In this document: positions 48,720 through 60,671 of the stretch, piece after piece
Layout of the letters: each line of letters opens with the position of its first letter
How positions within the stretch are numbered: the stretch's first letter is position 1
Source: Castanea sativa
Lineage: Eukaryota > Streptophyta > Magnoliopsida > Fagales > Fagaceae
Length of the DNA stretch: 64,000 nucleotides
Direction of reading: 5' to 3'
Assembly: GCF_040712315.1 (NCBI RefSeq)
Contig: NC_134022.1
Coordinates: 6,262,001-6,326,000, forward strand
Position numbers and translations under genes: made by a program
Notes under the pieces: model-generated
The model's input: the letters and a program-made list of their open reading frames with translations, nothing else
Told to the model about the DNA's origin: nothing
Databases searched by the model: none

Positions 48720-49160
48720 AATAAAGTTTATGTCTATAAACTCTCCTTATATTTCTTTAGTAGATGTGAAGTTTGACAAATTCAATATTAGACTGCATTT
48801 TCTTATTTTATCCTCCATACTTGCAAAATTTCAAGAAAATTAAAGATCAATAACATGTCATTAATACCACCATATACCATTGGCGTGATGATCACTCTAC
48901 TAGTATGAGTGTTTGTGAGATTTCGGGGTAAGGACCAGAGTTCAAGTCTTTAGAAAGGAGTTTCAAACACATATATACTTAAATTATGCTATAATAAATT
49001 TTTAAAAAAAAAAAAACTTGTTATCAATCAAATATTTAAATTTCAAGTTTTTAGTATTAAATTATGCATAAAAAATTAGTTTAGGGATCAAATACTAAAT
49101 AATATACAAGTTAGACGAAATTTGACATGCATGTTAAGAACATAAGGAATATGCAACTTA
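48720..49160. mobile_element. Degraded copy of the 18325 MITE, interrupted by a SINE
   Basis: TTTGACAAATTCAATATTAG, TACTTGCAAAATTTCAAGAA and AAATTATGCATAAAAAATTA occur in the same order as at 18400-18560. The SINE at 48866 splits it. The terminal repeats are poorly preserved. Confidence 0.65.
48866..49018 (+). mobile_element. SINE (family A) inside a MITE copy
   Basis: Head ATTGGCGTGATGATCACTCT, B-box-like AGAGTTCAAGTC and family-A body. TGTCATTAAT (48856-48865) and TGTTATCAAT (49019-49028) are the target duplication, 8 of 10 matching. Confidence 0.8.
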
Positions 49161-50309
49161 AGAGCATCAACAACGAAAAGGGGAAATGCTAAATGTAAGA
49201 GTATTTTAGCATTCAGGCCCAAAATGCTCACTCCATTAGAACTTGTAAGATGTAACTATTGCAAAAAAAAAAAAAAAAAAAAAATTGTGCTACAATGCGA
49301 TTCTAAATGTAGAATCGCACTGCAGCTTAATTGTAAAAACAAATTTTTTTTTTTTTAATTAGTTTGGTTCTTCTCTCTCCTCTCTCATTATTTCATAAAT
49401 TTTCATTATCTTTCTCTCTCTTTCTTTCTGCTCTTTCTTCTTCAAAGGCATGGAGGCAATAACGTGGAGGCTCGATCAGCTTTTGTGGGACTCATCACAC
49501 ACACACACACATCACACAATCAATCAAATTGGGGCATCACATAAACCTTTGGAGTTTATTCTTTAATTAGTTTTGTTAAGAATGGTGCATATGCCTGCAA
49601 CTTGATAATTATCAAAGTTTTTGTTAGTCCTAAAAAGTGTACAAATTTATTGTATTAACGTGAATTATCTATAATGGATTTTCTGCCTATGAGCTATGGC
49701 TTAACTGGACAGAGCTATGCAATGAGGTGGGGGGCCATTTTGAATTTTTTTTTTAAATATATATAATTATTTTAATATTTTCAAAATTTAGTCTACAAAA
49801 ATAAGAGTTGGCCCCCCTAAATATTTGAATTAGACCAATGATGCTTTTATAAAAAATAATTAGTCTAATAGTTATAGAGATATAACTTTATTTTTGCAAT
49901 TCTATTTTTTATTGTAAAATGTGTTTTTATTTATGTTAAATGTTTAATAAAGTTTGGTACTAAATATGTTTGAATTTATCTTTTTTCAACCTGTTATGTG
50001 ACGATTAACAATTAATTGACTCATTAAAAAAAATCTTGTCATTAAAACTACACATGAAATGTCTCTTTAGTTACCACATAATAGGTTAGAGTAAGATAGT
50101 TTCAAATATGTTTGGAGCTTAACTTATTCCTCCAAATTTTGGATCATTCATATTTTTGAAAATTTCATTAGTTTAATTAAAATATTTTTTTACTTACTTT
50201 AGTATAAAATTTGATAATTTGTATTGAAAATGATAAAAATAAATTTTATTTTATAAAGGATTGCCATCAAACATAATTTTAATTGAAAATACTAAGCTTT
50301 TTTTTTGTT

Positions 50310-50310
<1 letters not shown>
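49161..50310. other. Intergenic with hairpin-bearing MITE-like sequence
   Basis: 49165-49350 begins AGAGCATCAACAAC like the MITE at 52681. It contains a strong hairpin at 49296-49319 (arms TGCGATTCTA and TAGAATCGCA, loop AATG). The rest is AT-rich without a gene. Confidence 0.5.

Positions 50311-50316
<6 letters not shown>

Positions 50317-50368
<52 letters not shown>
50317..50368. repeat. (TA)n microsatellite
   Basis: Uninterrupted run of about 26 TA units. Confidence 0.97.
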
Positions 50369-50369
<1 letters not shown>

Positions 50370-50795
50370 CTTATCAAATAAAAAGTGTGTATATGTAATA
50401 AAAACGTGTGTGTATACATATATGTATGTTTGAGGTTGTCTTGATAAATACTCTATTAGTGTCACAACTTGACCTCCCAAACAAAAATTTCTGACTCCGC
50501 TCCTGCTTCTTCCATAATAATGAGATGGAGGTTCAGATTGTTGGTTCAAGAAACATTGGGATTTGGGTGTGTGCATAACTTGCTACTATTAAAAAATAAT
50601 AATAAAAAAAACACTAATGGATTTTCTATTATTTCTTTAGCCTTCTCTCTGGTAAACTCCCGCCAAAGTGTAATTCGTCTTGTACTTGTATTTCTGCTTG
50701 GTTGTTACTGGTATGTTAATACTTTTCACAAAGTTTACTAGTTTCGTTAGTTATTCCAAATGAATCATCTTGTTTGCAGGTTCAAGGTTGGAGAA

Positions 50796-50963
50796 ATGGG
50801 TGTTAAGCAAGCGGAACCGCGTTTGGAGCCTAAGAAGCATAGGCGAAAATCTCGTAAGAACATCAACCAGTCAATACTAGATGGGTTGGATGAGCATGAT
50901 GATGACGACAACTTAGATATGGAAAATGATCCGATTCTGAGGGCAATGAAGGAAAATCAGTAG
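50796..50963 (+). CDS. Small ORF or terminal exon, unassigned
   Basis: A 55-residue open frame beginning MGVKQAEPRLEP, followed by a basic patch KKHRRKSRKNINQ and an acidic patch DEHDDDDNLDMEND. A strong splice acceptor (TTGTTTGCAG, 50770-50779) precedes it. This may therefore be the last exon of a gene whose earlier exon, with a donor near 50710 (TTACTG|GTATGT), encodes a hydrophobic stretch. The basic-then-acidic composition is not random-looking and is typical of small nuclear or nucleolar proteins, but I do not recognise it. Alternatives are a gene fragment or a short independent protein. Confidence 0.42.
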   Translation: MGVKQAEPRLEPKKHRRKSRKNINQSILDGLDEHDDDDNLDMENDPILRAMKENQ

Positions 50964-52677
50964 GAAGTTAACTGCTGTACATCTTATACTGTAAATTATA
51001 AATTTCTTAACCCTTTTTCTCTTGGTGGTTAAACTGAATTTACCAGTACAGGCTAGTGAGAGACTAATTAGATTTCACTTTCTGATTAACTGGGGGCAAA
51101 ATCTTTTTTGATGGCAGTTAATCAGATTTGACATGTAGAGCTAATCAACTAATGCAATGTTCACCTTTTCATGCTGATCTTTAATGCAGATCTTGCATCT
51201 GTCCAGTTCGTTGTATATGCATCTTTAAAGCCTTCTATATTTTCATGAACCGTTCTTGAACAAGTCTTGTTTGCAAAATTTCATGAGTCCAATGTTATGT
51301 TCTCCATGGATTTTTAACCTTTTGTCTTTTGGGGATAACAATTGCTATAACAGTTGGGGGGTTGGCATGGGCAAATGCCACTTTTTAACGTCACAGGCAA
51401 TTATTTAGCTCCCCCCCCCCCCCCCCCCCCCTTTTTTTTTTTGGTAGGGTGATTGGGAAATTTATTATTGGCCCAAAATGCAAAAAAAATGCATGGATTT
51501 GGGTCAATTGCAAAAACACCCCTAGGGTTTTAATTCTTTCTTAGAACTCTTTAAAGTTTCCATATCTACCATATTGACACGAATCAATTGGTGAATCTTC
51601 TTAATGTGGTCATATAATGGTCATGTGAATTTTCTGTCTCAAAAGAAAACAAAAGTTAAAAGAGAACAAAAGTTAGTCACATGTCAATTTGGCAAATATA
51701 AAAATCTTATAAAGTTATAAAGAAAAATTGAAATCCTAAAGAGTGTTTTTGCAATTTGCCCTTTCTTATTGTGTAACCATGGCATGTAATATCAATCTTA
51801 CATGAAAGTATACTCCCCACAAGTGCGGAACCCCTTACCAAGCGTGGGAATTTCGCATCTAACCCCTTAGTTGAGGGGGGCAATGTGCAGTTATATCAAG
51901 ATTTTTGGACACACTTGCCTAGGATGTGAACAAGGACTTTAGTATGGATCGATGAATTTCATTCTTGCATGCAGTTCTTTCACAGGAGTCTTCGAAATAA
52001 AAGAGAAAACTCTGTCATCTGCGGATTACTAAATAGTAAAATATACTCCTTTGTGTTTGCATTGTGAAAGTATACGTATTCTGTTTGCATTGTGAAAGTT
52101 GGTTTTCAGGGATGTTAAGCAACATTCGTGAAGCCAATTTGCTGTGCATATAGGACCTCAGGCTGCGATAAAGTCCTCAAATTGCTTTAACAGCTTAGCC
52201 AATAAAATCTCGAAAATTGTCCTGTTCATGGCTGGAAATCAAAACCTGATATCCAAGGCTTGCAGGTGAAGCTCCTGGAATGTTCTGAAGCTGGCTGATA
52301 TATCATATATGTTGTTTTAATAATTTTAAACGTCTTCGTACATCACAACACCAGGTTTAATCCCTTTAAATGTTCCTCACCTTACAAGATACAGTTCTCT
52401 TTATTTCAATTTAGTGCTTTTGCCCTTTGAAAGTTGCTAATTCCAGGCCTCATCAATAGCTTAAGGTACCAAAAGAAGGGGAGGAGATAAGCCCTCCGCA
52501 ATGATTCATGGCTTTACGCTCCATACATATTTTAGTGGTGAACAAGTGTAATGGTTATCTGCAGCCTTGGGTCCTGTGGAATCTAAGGTAGACAATGGAT
52601 TGACTGATTCGGGGTAAGAAGAATGAGAGGAAGATCTGAATAAGCTTATGACTGGTTTTCTTATTGATATTCATCAC
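50964..52677. other. Intergenic, possibly 3' untranslated sequence
   Basis: No open frame supported. 51000-51350 and 52100-52600 are moderately balanced in composition and could be transcribed. A C run followed by a T run is at 51410-51443. Confidence 0.42.
51410..51443. repeat. Poly(C)-poly(T) tract
   Basis: About 21 C followed by about 12 T. Long C homopolymers are rare in plant DNA, and the exact length may be unreliable in the assembly. Confidence 0.85.
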
Positions 52678-52680
52678 TTA

Positions 52681-53116
52681 GAGCATCAATATTGGTGGTG
52701 CAAAAATTTAACAATTTGGTATAACAAAAAACTAATTTTATCTATTTTACTACCTCACTTTACAAAACACCTAACATCATGCATTCAACATAATAAAATA
52801 ATATAAACAACTTAATAAATTTTTTTTTTTTGTTTGTTTAACATTTGAGCTACGGTGCACATGCAATCTTTGCATGTGCATTTTAGCTCAACAACAAAAA
52901 ATTTTGGCTTTTCCTCCACAATAATATAAACAACCTAAAAATATATTGTTTTTTCGTTTAACATTTGAGCTATAGTGCATACGTAATCTTTGCATGTGCA
53001 TTGTAGCTCAACAACCAAAAATTTTGGCTTTTCCTCTAATGATGCACCCCACTTTTGTTATACTTGGCTGGTAAATTTAGCATTTTAGCAATTTGCCTCC
53101 ACCAATACTAGTGTTC
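52681..53116. mobile_element. Tourist-like (PIF/Harbinger) MITE with internal tandem hairpins
   Basis: Inverted ends GAGCATCAATATTGGTGG and, on the opposite strand at the right, GAACACTAGTATTGGTGG. TTA flanks it on both sides (52678-52680, 53117-53119). Inside, a unit of about 120 bp (TTTAACATTTGAGCTA to AATTTTGGCTTTTCCTC) is tandemly duplicated. Each copy centres on a palindrome; the first (52856-52880) has perfect 11-bp arms. Non-coding. Confidence 0.78.
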
Positions 53117-53119
53117 TTA

Positions 53120-53640
53120 GAGCATTAGTATTGGTGGTGCTAATTATCTAAATTGTTATTTTTAGCATCATATACAAAAAGTGTGCAACATTGGTGGTGA
53201 TATAGGTAAAAATTTTACCCACTCAGTTACGGTGTGCATCCATCTATGGCTAAAATCAAATAATATTTTTTATTCCCACCTCTTATTAAAAGAATATATA
53301 TTTTTTCTCTTTCTTTTTTCTTCCATTTCACCCATTTCAGTCATTCTCTCATTCTCACCAAAAAAAAAACACACACACACACATGAAAGGTACCTGAAAT
53401 TGGCGGCAAGGAGGAGGAGCCTTGAGAGAGAACAAATAAAATCCGAGTGCCTGAGCCTGAGTTTTACGCTGCAGCAAATATTTTGACTTTTGAAGGTACG
53501 ATTGATTTGGGTTTTATAGTAACAAAAAATTGGGCCATTCAGTTTCTGATATGGGCCTCATAGTTTTTTTTTGGGCCCATTTCCTCTCGCTGAAATTCCT
53601 AAAGATAAGGACACTGACAGACAGAGTACTCTTCAGCATT
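53120..53640. mobile_element. Second, adjacent copy of the Tourist-like MITE (right end unclear)
   Basis: It starts GAGCATTAGTATTGGTGGTG directly after the TTA that ends the first element, and has a related hairpin-like segment near 53227-53260. I could not place its right end. The remainder up to 53640 has (CA)n at 53368-53383 and no gene. Confidence 0.5.
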
Positions 53641-53705
53641 TTTTTGTAGTGCTATCCTTTTTCTTTTTTTCTTTTTTTTTGGTGAACAGAAGCTTTATTA
53701 ACGAA

Positions 53706-56700
53706 CTAAGAGGAAAAAACAGCCTCAATACAAAGTTTGTTAAGATACACCCCATTGAGGTCATCTTCAAAAACATCAACTAAGTCCACAGGCGGACTGT
53801 CAAAAGTAGAAAAATCAGCATCTAAACAATAGCTCATCCTAGCAAGATTATCCGCACATCTATTCGCCTGCCGGAAGCAATGCTTAATACATATCTGCGG
53901 AATGAGAGATATCAAAAGCCTGCAATCCTTCAACAAAGGAGAAATGATGTTATTTACATAAGAAGGATTTCCTAAGGCATCTACAATAGCCTTGGCATCA
54001 AGCTCAATCTCAAGAAAAGTAATGTTTAGGTTGTTGCACAGAAGAAGCCCCTCCCTTAATCCCCACAGCTCAGCAGCAAAACTGCTTGTCATGCCAATAC
54101 GCCTACTAAAACCAACAACCCATCTTCCTGCATCATCCCTCACTACCCCTCCACAACCTGCCAAGCCAATATTACCACAAGAGGAGCCATCTGTGTTGAG
54201 TTTCCACCAGCCTTGGATCGGCTTCTCCCATCTAATCCTCATCAAAGTCTTTCGGGTCAGCAGCCTAGGGGAGGCGCAATGAACAAACTCTAAGGCTTGA
54301 TTCACTATCACCACAGCTAGCTTCGGGTTCCTGCTCTTCCCATCAAAAACCAAATTGTTCCTACTCTTCCACACATTCCAAATAGCAAAAGGAAAAACAA
54401 CTCTCCAAGGTGGGTGAGAAGCACCTAAACTGGAATTAAGTTTACTATTTAACATCAGCCATTCCTGAAGGTTACTCCTCCAAAAGGCTTGATTGGAAGA
54501 TAACACCCCCAACTGGTTCCACAAACCTCTTAACATAGGACAGTCCTTAAGGGCATGCAGAATACTTTCAGCTCCTTCCTGACATATTGGACATGTAGTA
54601 TCCTGAATAACACCCCTCCTCTCGGGGCAAACCTTAACTCCAATGCTATTATGGATGCATTTCCAAGGAAAGGTTCTAATTCTAGGAAGAGTACCCACTT
54701 TCCAAATCCAGTTAGCGGAAATCGGTTCTGAGCATTCAGCCCCCATGGCAATCCGATAAGCACTTTTCAAATCGAAAGTGCCTTGCGGAGACCCCGACCA
54801 AGCCAACTTATCCCCAACTCTACTCAAAAGCGCCAGGGGGGTTGCTTGAATCAACCTTTTAACTCCTAAGGGAAGCTCAAAAGGGATCTTTTCCCAATCA
54901 CAACCCGTATCCATCATAAAGTCTTTAACTTGTAAAAGGCTAGCCTCCCTAGTAATTGGACCCTGGATCAGCCCTCTAAGAAAGCCTTCATATGTCCAAT
55001 TATTTTGCCACACATTAAGCCCACTATCCCTACCAACCAGCCACCTGCTACCCTTATTGAAAGTATCCATACCTTTCTTCATTGCAGCCCATATGGAAGA
55101 ACAAGGAAGTCTATTGGCATTGGCAGCAAATCTTCTTCTCTAATTACAATATTTCAGCTGCAAAACTCGAGCCCAAGGGGCCTTCTTTTCAGTATGAAAC
55201 CACCAATTAAGCTTTGAAAGGAGAGCTATATTCTTGCCCTTAGCTAATTGCAACCCAAGTCCCCCTTCCTCCTTAGACTTTATCACCTTATCCCATCCAA
55301 CCCAATGCATTTTTTTGAGTGAATCCAACGATCCCCAAAGGAAGTTTCAGTTAACTCTATCTAGCCCATTCAAAATTCTTCCGGGCAAATGGGTACATTG
55401 CATGACATATGAAGGTATAGCAGCCAAGGAAGCTTGGATAAGAACAGCCCTCCCCGCCAAAGAAAGCATATTTGCCTTCCAACCCGGGAGTTTTTGTTTC
55501 ACTCTATCAAGAATGAAATTGTAATCCTAAGATGAAGAGCCAGGATGCTTTAGGGGAAAACCAAGATACTTCCCCAAATAAGGTAGAAGCAAAACCAAGA
55601 ATGTCACAAAGTGATTCCCTTGTGTCTCTATCCACATTTAGAGAGAAATAAACTCTTGACTTAGCTTCACTTACTGATTGACCAGATATTTCACAAAACT
55701 CATCAAGAACATCTCTTATAGCGGAACAATTAACCCAATCAGCTTTGGCAAAGAATATGAGATCGTCCGCAAAGAGAAGATGAGAGAATGCAGGACCACT
55801 TTGAGAGGCTTTAACTGGCTGCCATGTCTTCATATTGCACTTCTCTTCTATTAATTGGCCAAGAAACTCCATGCAAATGATGAAGAGGTAAGGGGAGAGC
55901 GGGTCACCCTACCTTATCCCTCTAGAGGGCCAAATCAGGTCTAAGGCTTCACCATTAAATAAGATGAAAGTGGAGACCGTCGACACACAACTCATTATGA
56001 CATCTATGAGCTTTGTGGGAAGATTAATCCTAATAAGCATATCTTGGATAAAACCCCACTCAAGTTTATCATAAGCCTTCTCCAAATCTCTCTTCAATGC
56101 CATGTACCCCGTCTTCCCTTTCTTTCTCCCAAGGGAATAAATTATCTCCTGAGCAATGATGACATTATCAATACCTTTTCTACCCGACACAAAGGCCGTT
56201 TGTAAAGGGGATATAAGCATATCCAAGAAAGGTCTCAACCTTGCCACAATAATCTTGGTAACCATTTTATACACCGTGTTACATAGGCTAATAGGCTTGT
56301 AATTGCCCAAAGTCTCAGGACCTTGGATCTTAGGAATCAAGGCAATAAGGGTTCTATTCAAATGCTGGGGCATCTTCCCGCTGCTAAAAATCTGCTTGAC
56401 CTCATCAATCACTGAGCCCCCCACTACCGGCCAAAAATTTTGGAAAAAGCCCACATGCAGCCCATCCGGACCCGAGGTCTTAAAAGGTTTTAAAGACCAC
56501 AAAGCAGCCTTAATTTCTTCTTCAGTTACCTCCCCACTGATGCTCTCTCTTTCCCCATCCGAGAGTCTAGCCTGCCAATGCAATATGATAGGATCATCCC
56601 TTGAAGCAAACTCATGAGATATTGAGTATATCCCATTGAAACCACTTCTAATAAACTCTTTAACGTCACTTTCCTCATGCATCCACTCCCCCACTGCATT

Positions 56701-57831
56701 TTTTATTGCTATAATCTGATTCCTTTTCCTCCTCACTAACGTCGAAACGTGGTAGAAAGCTGTATTTCGATCACCCTGGATCATCCAATTCACCCGAGAT
56801 TTTAATGCCCACAACTCCTCCTCCTGATTGAGCACAAGGTCTAGATCCCTAAGGAGATCCTCTTCCAACTTAAGGAGAAAGCTTGAAGGCTTGATAGCAA
56901 TAGCCCTCTAAATACCATTAATCCTAGCCAGCAGGTTTTTCTTCCTTGTAAAAATATTCCCGAATTGATTTTTATTCCAATCCGTAACATTTCTGGTGAA
57001 ACTATTAACGGCCTCTACTAGATTATTTGCACCTCCCCATGCTTGAGAAATAACGTCAGGGAAGGTTGGGTCCAACAACCAGCACGTTTGAAACCTAAAA
57101 GGCCTCTTCTTACCACCGCTTGAACCATGTTGCATCTCTAACAGAACAAGGCAATGGTCAGAATGATATCTTGGGAGATGGGTAACTCTTGCATCCGGGT
57201 ATAACAAGCACCAACTAGGATTCACAAAGAACCTATCTATCCTCTCCTGAATCAAAGCTTGAATTTCCTTTCTATTAGTCCAAGTGTACCGAGGCCCCAA
57301 AAACCCGATATCTATCATATTGCATTTATCTAAACACTCCTTAAACAAGAGAGACCTGTTGACACTCACCGCTCTACCTCCAAATTTATCATCATTAACC
57401 AAAGGCTCATTAAAGTCCCCTGCTATAACCCAAGGCATGTTATGGAGGTCTGCTACGTTCATGAGATTCTTCCACAAAATGTGCCTTTCAGCACTCCTAG
57501 GACTAGCATACACAGCAGAGAAAAGCCAAATGACATTAGAAACTCGTACCTTAATCGTGATGTGGATTTCCTGTTCAGTGCTGGACAGATGGGAAACATC
57601 AACTCTGTCTGAATTCCACAGCACCCATAACCCACCAGCAAACCCAATTGCGTCAGTGCGGATAGCTCCATCAAACGGAAGTCTATCAATGATTTCCCTT
57701 GCTCTGTTACCTCCAACTCGGGTTTTCATTACCACCAAAATAGCTGGATTATGAAATTGCACCAGCTCCCTAACACGATTCTGAAAGGAGGGCTTCAGAG
57801 CGCCCCTACAGTTCCAAATGATGATATTCAT
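53706..57831 (-). pseudogene. LINE ORF2 (endonuclease, reverse transcriptase, RNase H), multiple lesions
   Basis: The ATG at 57831 starts MNIIIWNCRGALKP. The APE-type endonuclease has AGDFNEPL and YHSDHCLVLLEM, but the position where family members have METR reads MKTR. Reverse transcriptase blocks include KPFKTSGPDGLHVGFFQ, TLIALIPKIQGPETLGNYKP, SPLQTAFVSGRKG and the catalytic LLFADDLIFF. A zf-RVT segment (CPERRGVIQDTTCPICQEG) and RNase H (LNTDGSSCGNIG, AAELWGLREGL, CADNLA) follow. In-frame stops are at 56908, 55909, 55527, 55347 and 55140, and there is one frameshift near 55583. Not functional in cis. Confidence 0.9.
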
Positions 57832-57892
57832 GAGAAATTGATAGACTAGAGTTGGACATTCATCAACAAGAAGAAGCCCCAACATCTCCTCC

Positions 57893-59818
57893 TCATTCGA
57901 ATTCCATCCAGTCCGCTTCAGGGTCTCCTTCAACTGACCCCCTCCTAGAAACAACGTGACCATGCGCTGCCACACACCCATTTCCATCTTTCGAAGAGCA
58001 GTGAGCAGATTGGAAATCACAGCTGGCTGGAAGACCATCACCTCCTCTGTCACATTCTTCTCTGTTAGCGGGAAGAAAATCTTCTAATCCTTCCTGACCT
58101 TTGTCCTGAACCAGCCCAAAAACCGTGTTGAGTTTGCTCGAATCTTGGCCAAACCGATCCCCAGAAAATCCACCGCTGCTTCCTCTATTTTTCTGACCGG
58201 TCTCAGCCCCAACGGTGGCAGCGAACTTAAAATTACCAACAACTGTCGGCTCTGAAACTCCATACCCAAACTCACTGCCTTTCAATTTTAGAGCACTCGG
58301 CTCCTTACTTTGCCCCACAGCAACAACACTCATGTTTTCCTCCCCAACGGCGCTAGATAGATAAGTTTTTTGTGCCCTTGCACACGCAAAATCTTTCATG
58401 CTCTTTACAGAATTAGGCTTCCTCTAACAAAGAGCTAACGCATTATGGGCTATGTCAAATTTAGGCTCTTTTAGTTTCAGATTTTGGGCCGAGTTTGGTT
58501 GGGCTTGGATAATTGCTTCTTTCCTTAGTTTTTGGACCACCTGCTCCACTTGGGCTTTATCCAAAATCCTCAAGGGAGATAACTTTCTCTTAGTCTCCCT
58601 AGTCGACCTGTTGGGACCAGCAGCCCTCTCCACACCATCCCATTCCCTTTTGTAAGCTTCCTGGAAACCGTTACTCCTACGATCAAAAGCTGGCCCTTGG
58701 TCAGGTAAGGACCCACCACTCCTCTGAACCTTTGTCTTATTCTTCCTATGAGCCACTACCAGCCATGGGCCATACGATCCTTCATGCACGTCCTCAAGTA
58801 TGACATCATGCTCCTTATCGTTTGGCCCCACCTCCACCTCAGTGTTGTCAGCAACATGCACACCTTGTAAGCTTGCTCCTCTCTCGCCTGTACCTCCCAT
58901 CTCCGCTTCCTCACACGGCAGCACCAGTCTAACAACATACGGACAGGTCTCTCTTCTATGTCCCATTCTGCCACACTCAAAACATAATTTATGGATACCT
59001 TCATATGTAACCATTTGTTGAAGCTTTCCTATCATAACCGTAGTGATAAGTGGCTTATCCACATCAACCTGAATACACAACCTTGCAAACTTGCCTCCAG
59101 TTTCATTTGTAGTGAAAGTATCAATCCTTAAAACATTGCCAATAGCCTTCCCGATGTGCTGGAGTGCCTTAGCATTGTAGTATTCAATTGGTAACTCACT
59201 AAGTCTTATCCAGACTGCAATAGAAGACACATTGGCTAACGCAGGTTTGAAGTCTGGTTCCCATGGTCTGAGCGAGAGGAAATGCTCTCCTATAAACCAA
59301 GGACCTTTCTTCAGAACATTTTCAAAATCTTCTCTCAATGACAGCCTTATGAGGAAGAAACCATGTCCTAAGTCTACAACATCCAATCGCCCTGCTGGCT
59401 TCCACAAAGACAATAGCTTAGCTTGAAGGAAATTAAATCCTACAACTCTGCCATACACCTTCACAATCAAAGCCCTCGCCCATGGTCTCCTAATCTCCTA
59501 TTTGAACTCCTTCGAAAACTTCACAGCTACCATACCTTGCCGAAGCGTTTCCACTTCTTCATCTGACTCGGCATCGTCATCCATGAGCTCCTCAAAGCTA
59601 AATGCCTGCATGTATGCACCTAGTATTTCGCCCATAAGTTTTTCTTTAAAGGAACCATTTTGGTTACTAGACCCCCCAGGGAAGCTAGGAGATGAGGAAC
59701 CTGAGCTTTGGCCATCACAGTAGCCAGCATGATAAACATTTTTAACTTTCTTATTGCTGCGGGCAAGTTCCTCTTGTTCTTCACAGGAGAGGGAGCGTTC
59801 CATTCTCTCGGTTGTCAC
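57893..59818 (-). pseudogene. LINE ORF1 (DUF4283, CCHC zinc knuckle), two internal stops
   Basis: Begins MTTERMERSLSCEEQEEL. After TAG at 59498-59500 the same frame continues with the DUF4283 region (KPAGRLDVVDLGHGFFLIRL, FSLRPWEPDF-like LSLRPWEPDF). The zinc knuckle CFECGRMGHRRETC (C-x2-C-x4-H-x4-C) follows. A second TAG at 58424-58426 is again in frame, and the frame then runs to TGA at 57893-57895. The product would be the RNA-binding partner of ORF2p. Both stops look like single base changes. Confidence 0.85.
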
Positions 59819-59850
59819 CTTTGGGTCATCATTGTTTACTTAAGGCTTCA

Positions 59851-60671
59851 CTGCTTTTCTAAGTACCAAAAGGCACATATAGACATTCCACATCCTCCTA
59901 TTAGATGCCTCATGATACCATCTTCTTACTAAACGACTCAATATCATTGAAAGCACAGCTTAAAGGGGGGCATTTCCTTTTGGAGAGTCAGACGCCCTAT
60001 ATTACACATGCATTTAGTGGATCCTAAATCCATAACCTAACCCTTCTCTATATTTGGCCATTTGCGTTAGAGCTCACTGGCAAGTTAAGACTCCCTATCA
60101 ATAATTTACCAAGCTTCAATTTCAACAACAACAGAGCCTTGGTCCCCAATTTTGTGGGGTCAGCTATGCATCCTCAATAGATTAGTTAGGTTTAGTCACA
60201 TATGTTATTGATAACAAACCCCAACATCCAAAGTCCATATTGAAAAATGAGTAGTCATATAAAATGTTATAACATGAAACCAACACAAATTAATTCAATA
60301 AGAGCCCATCATCATATTTCAACTACAATGGTGATCAAATCTTCAACGCCAGCTCGATCACACACATCACCATTCACATAGATATATCATCACTTGAGCA
60401 AATTTAAATTTTTCTCAGAAATTTGACTAAGAGGAAGGCAAAATAAAAAAGAGAAATAGTAGTAAATCAGCAAACATAAAAGACTAGCAAAGCTGATCAA
60501 AACCAAGAAAAGAAAATTCTTTCTACCCATTGTCTAAAGGTCCAAAATTCAGGGCAATCAAGTACACTGCATCATCCATATCAGGAAGGAAAAATAAACG
60601 CACAAAAATATCGATTTTTCAACCCCTGGCAAATTTGCTTATTTATACTAAGATAGATCAGTCGAACTGAC
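59851..60671. other. Intergenic between LINE and SPCS1
   Basis: No gene seen. 60125-60200 holds GCCTTGGTCCCCAATTTTGT, part of a phrase often repeated in plant genomes (from memory), probably a dispersed repeat fragment. The SPCS1 3' untranslated region lies at the right. Confidence 0.45.

Larger units (their letters stand above)
53655..59850 (-). mobile_element. Full-length L1-type LINE (with RNase H), inactivated
   Basis: On the minus strand the element runs from about 59850 to the tail, seen as T-rich sequence at about 53655-53680 on the plus strand. It has ORF1 (DUF4283 plus CCHC) and ORF2 (endonuclease, reverse transcriptase, zf-RVT, RNase H). It is collinear over about 6.2 kb, so it was inserted whole and decayed by point mutation. 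I could not find a target duplication. It sits between the MITE group and SPCS1. Confidence 0.9.

Noticed and set aside
53992..54282. Plus-strand open frames across the LINE
   Set aside because: All are antisense shadows of ORF1 and ORF2, where recognisable domains lie on the minus strand.
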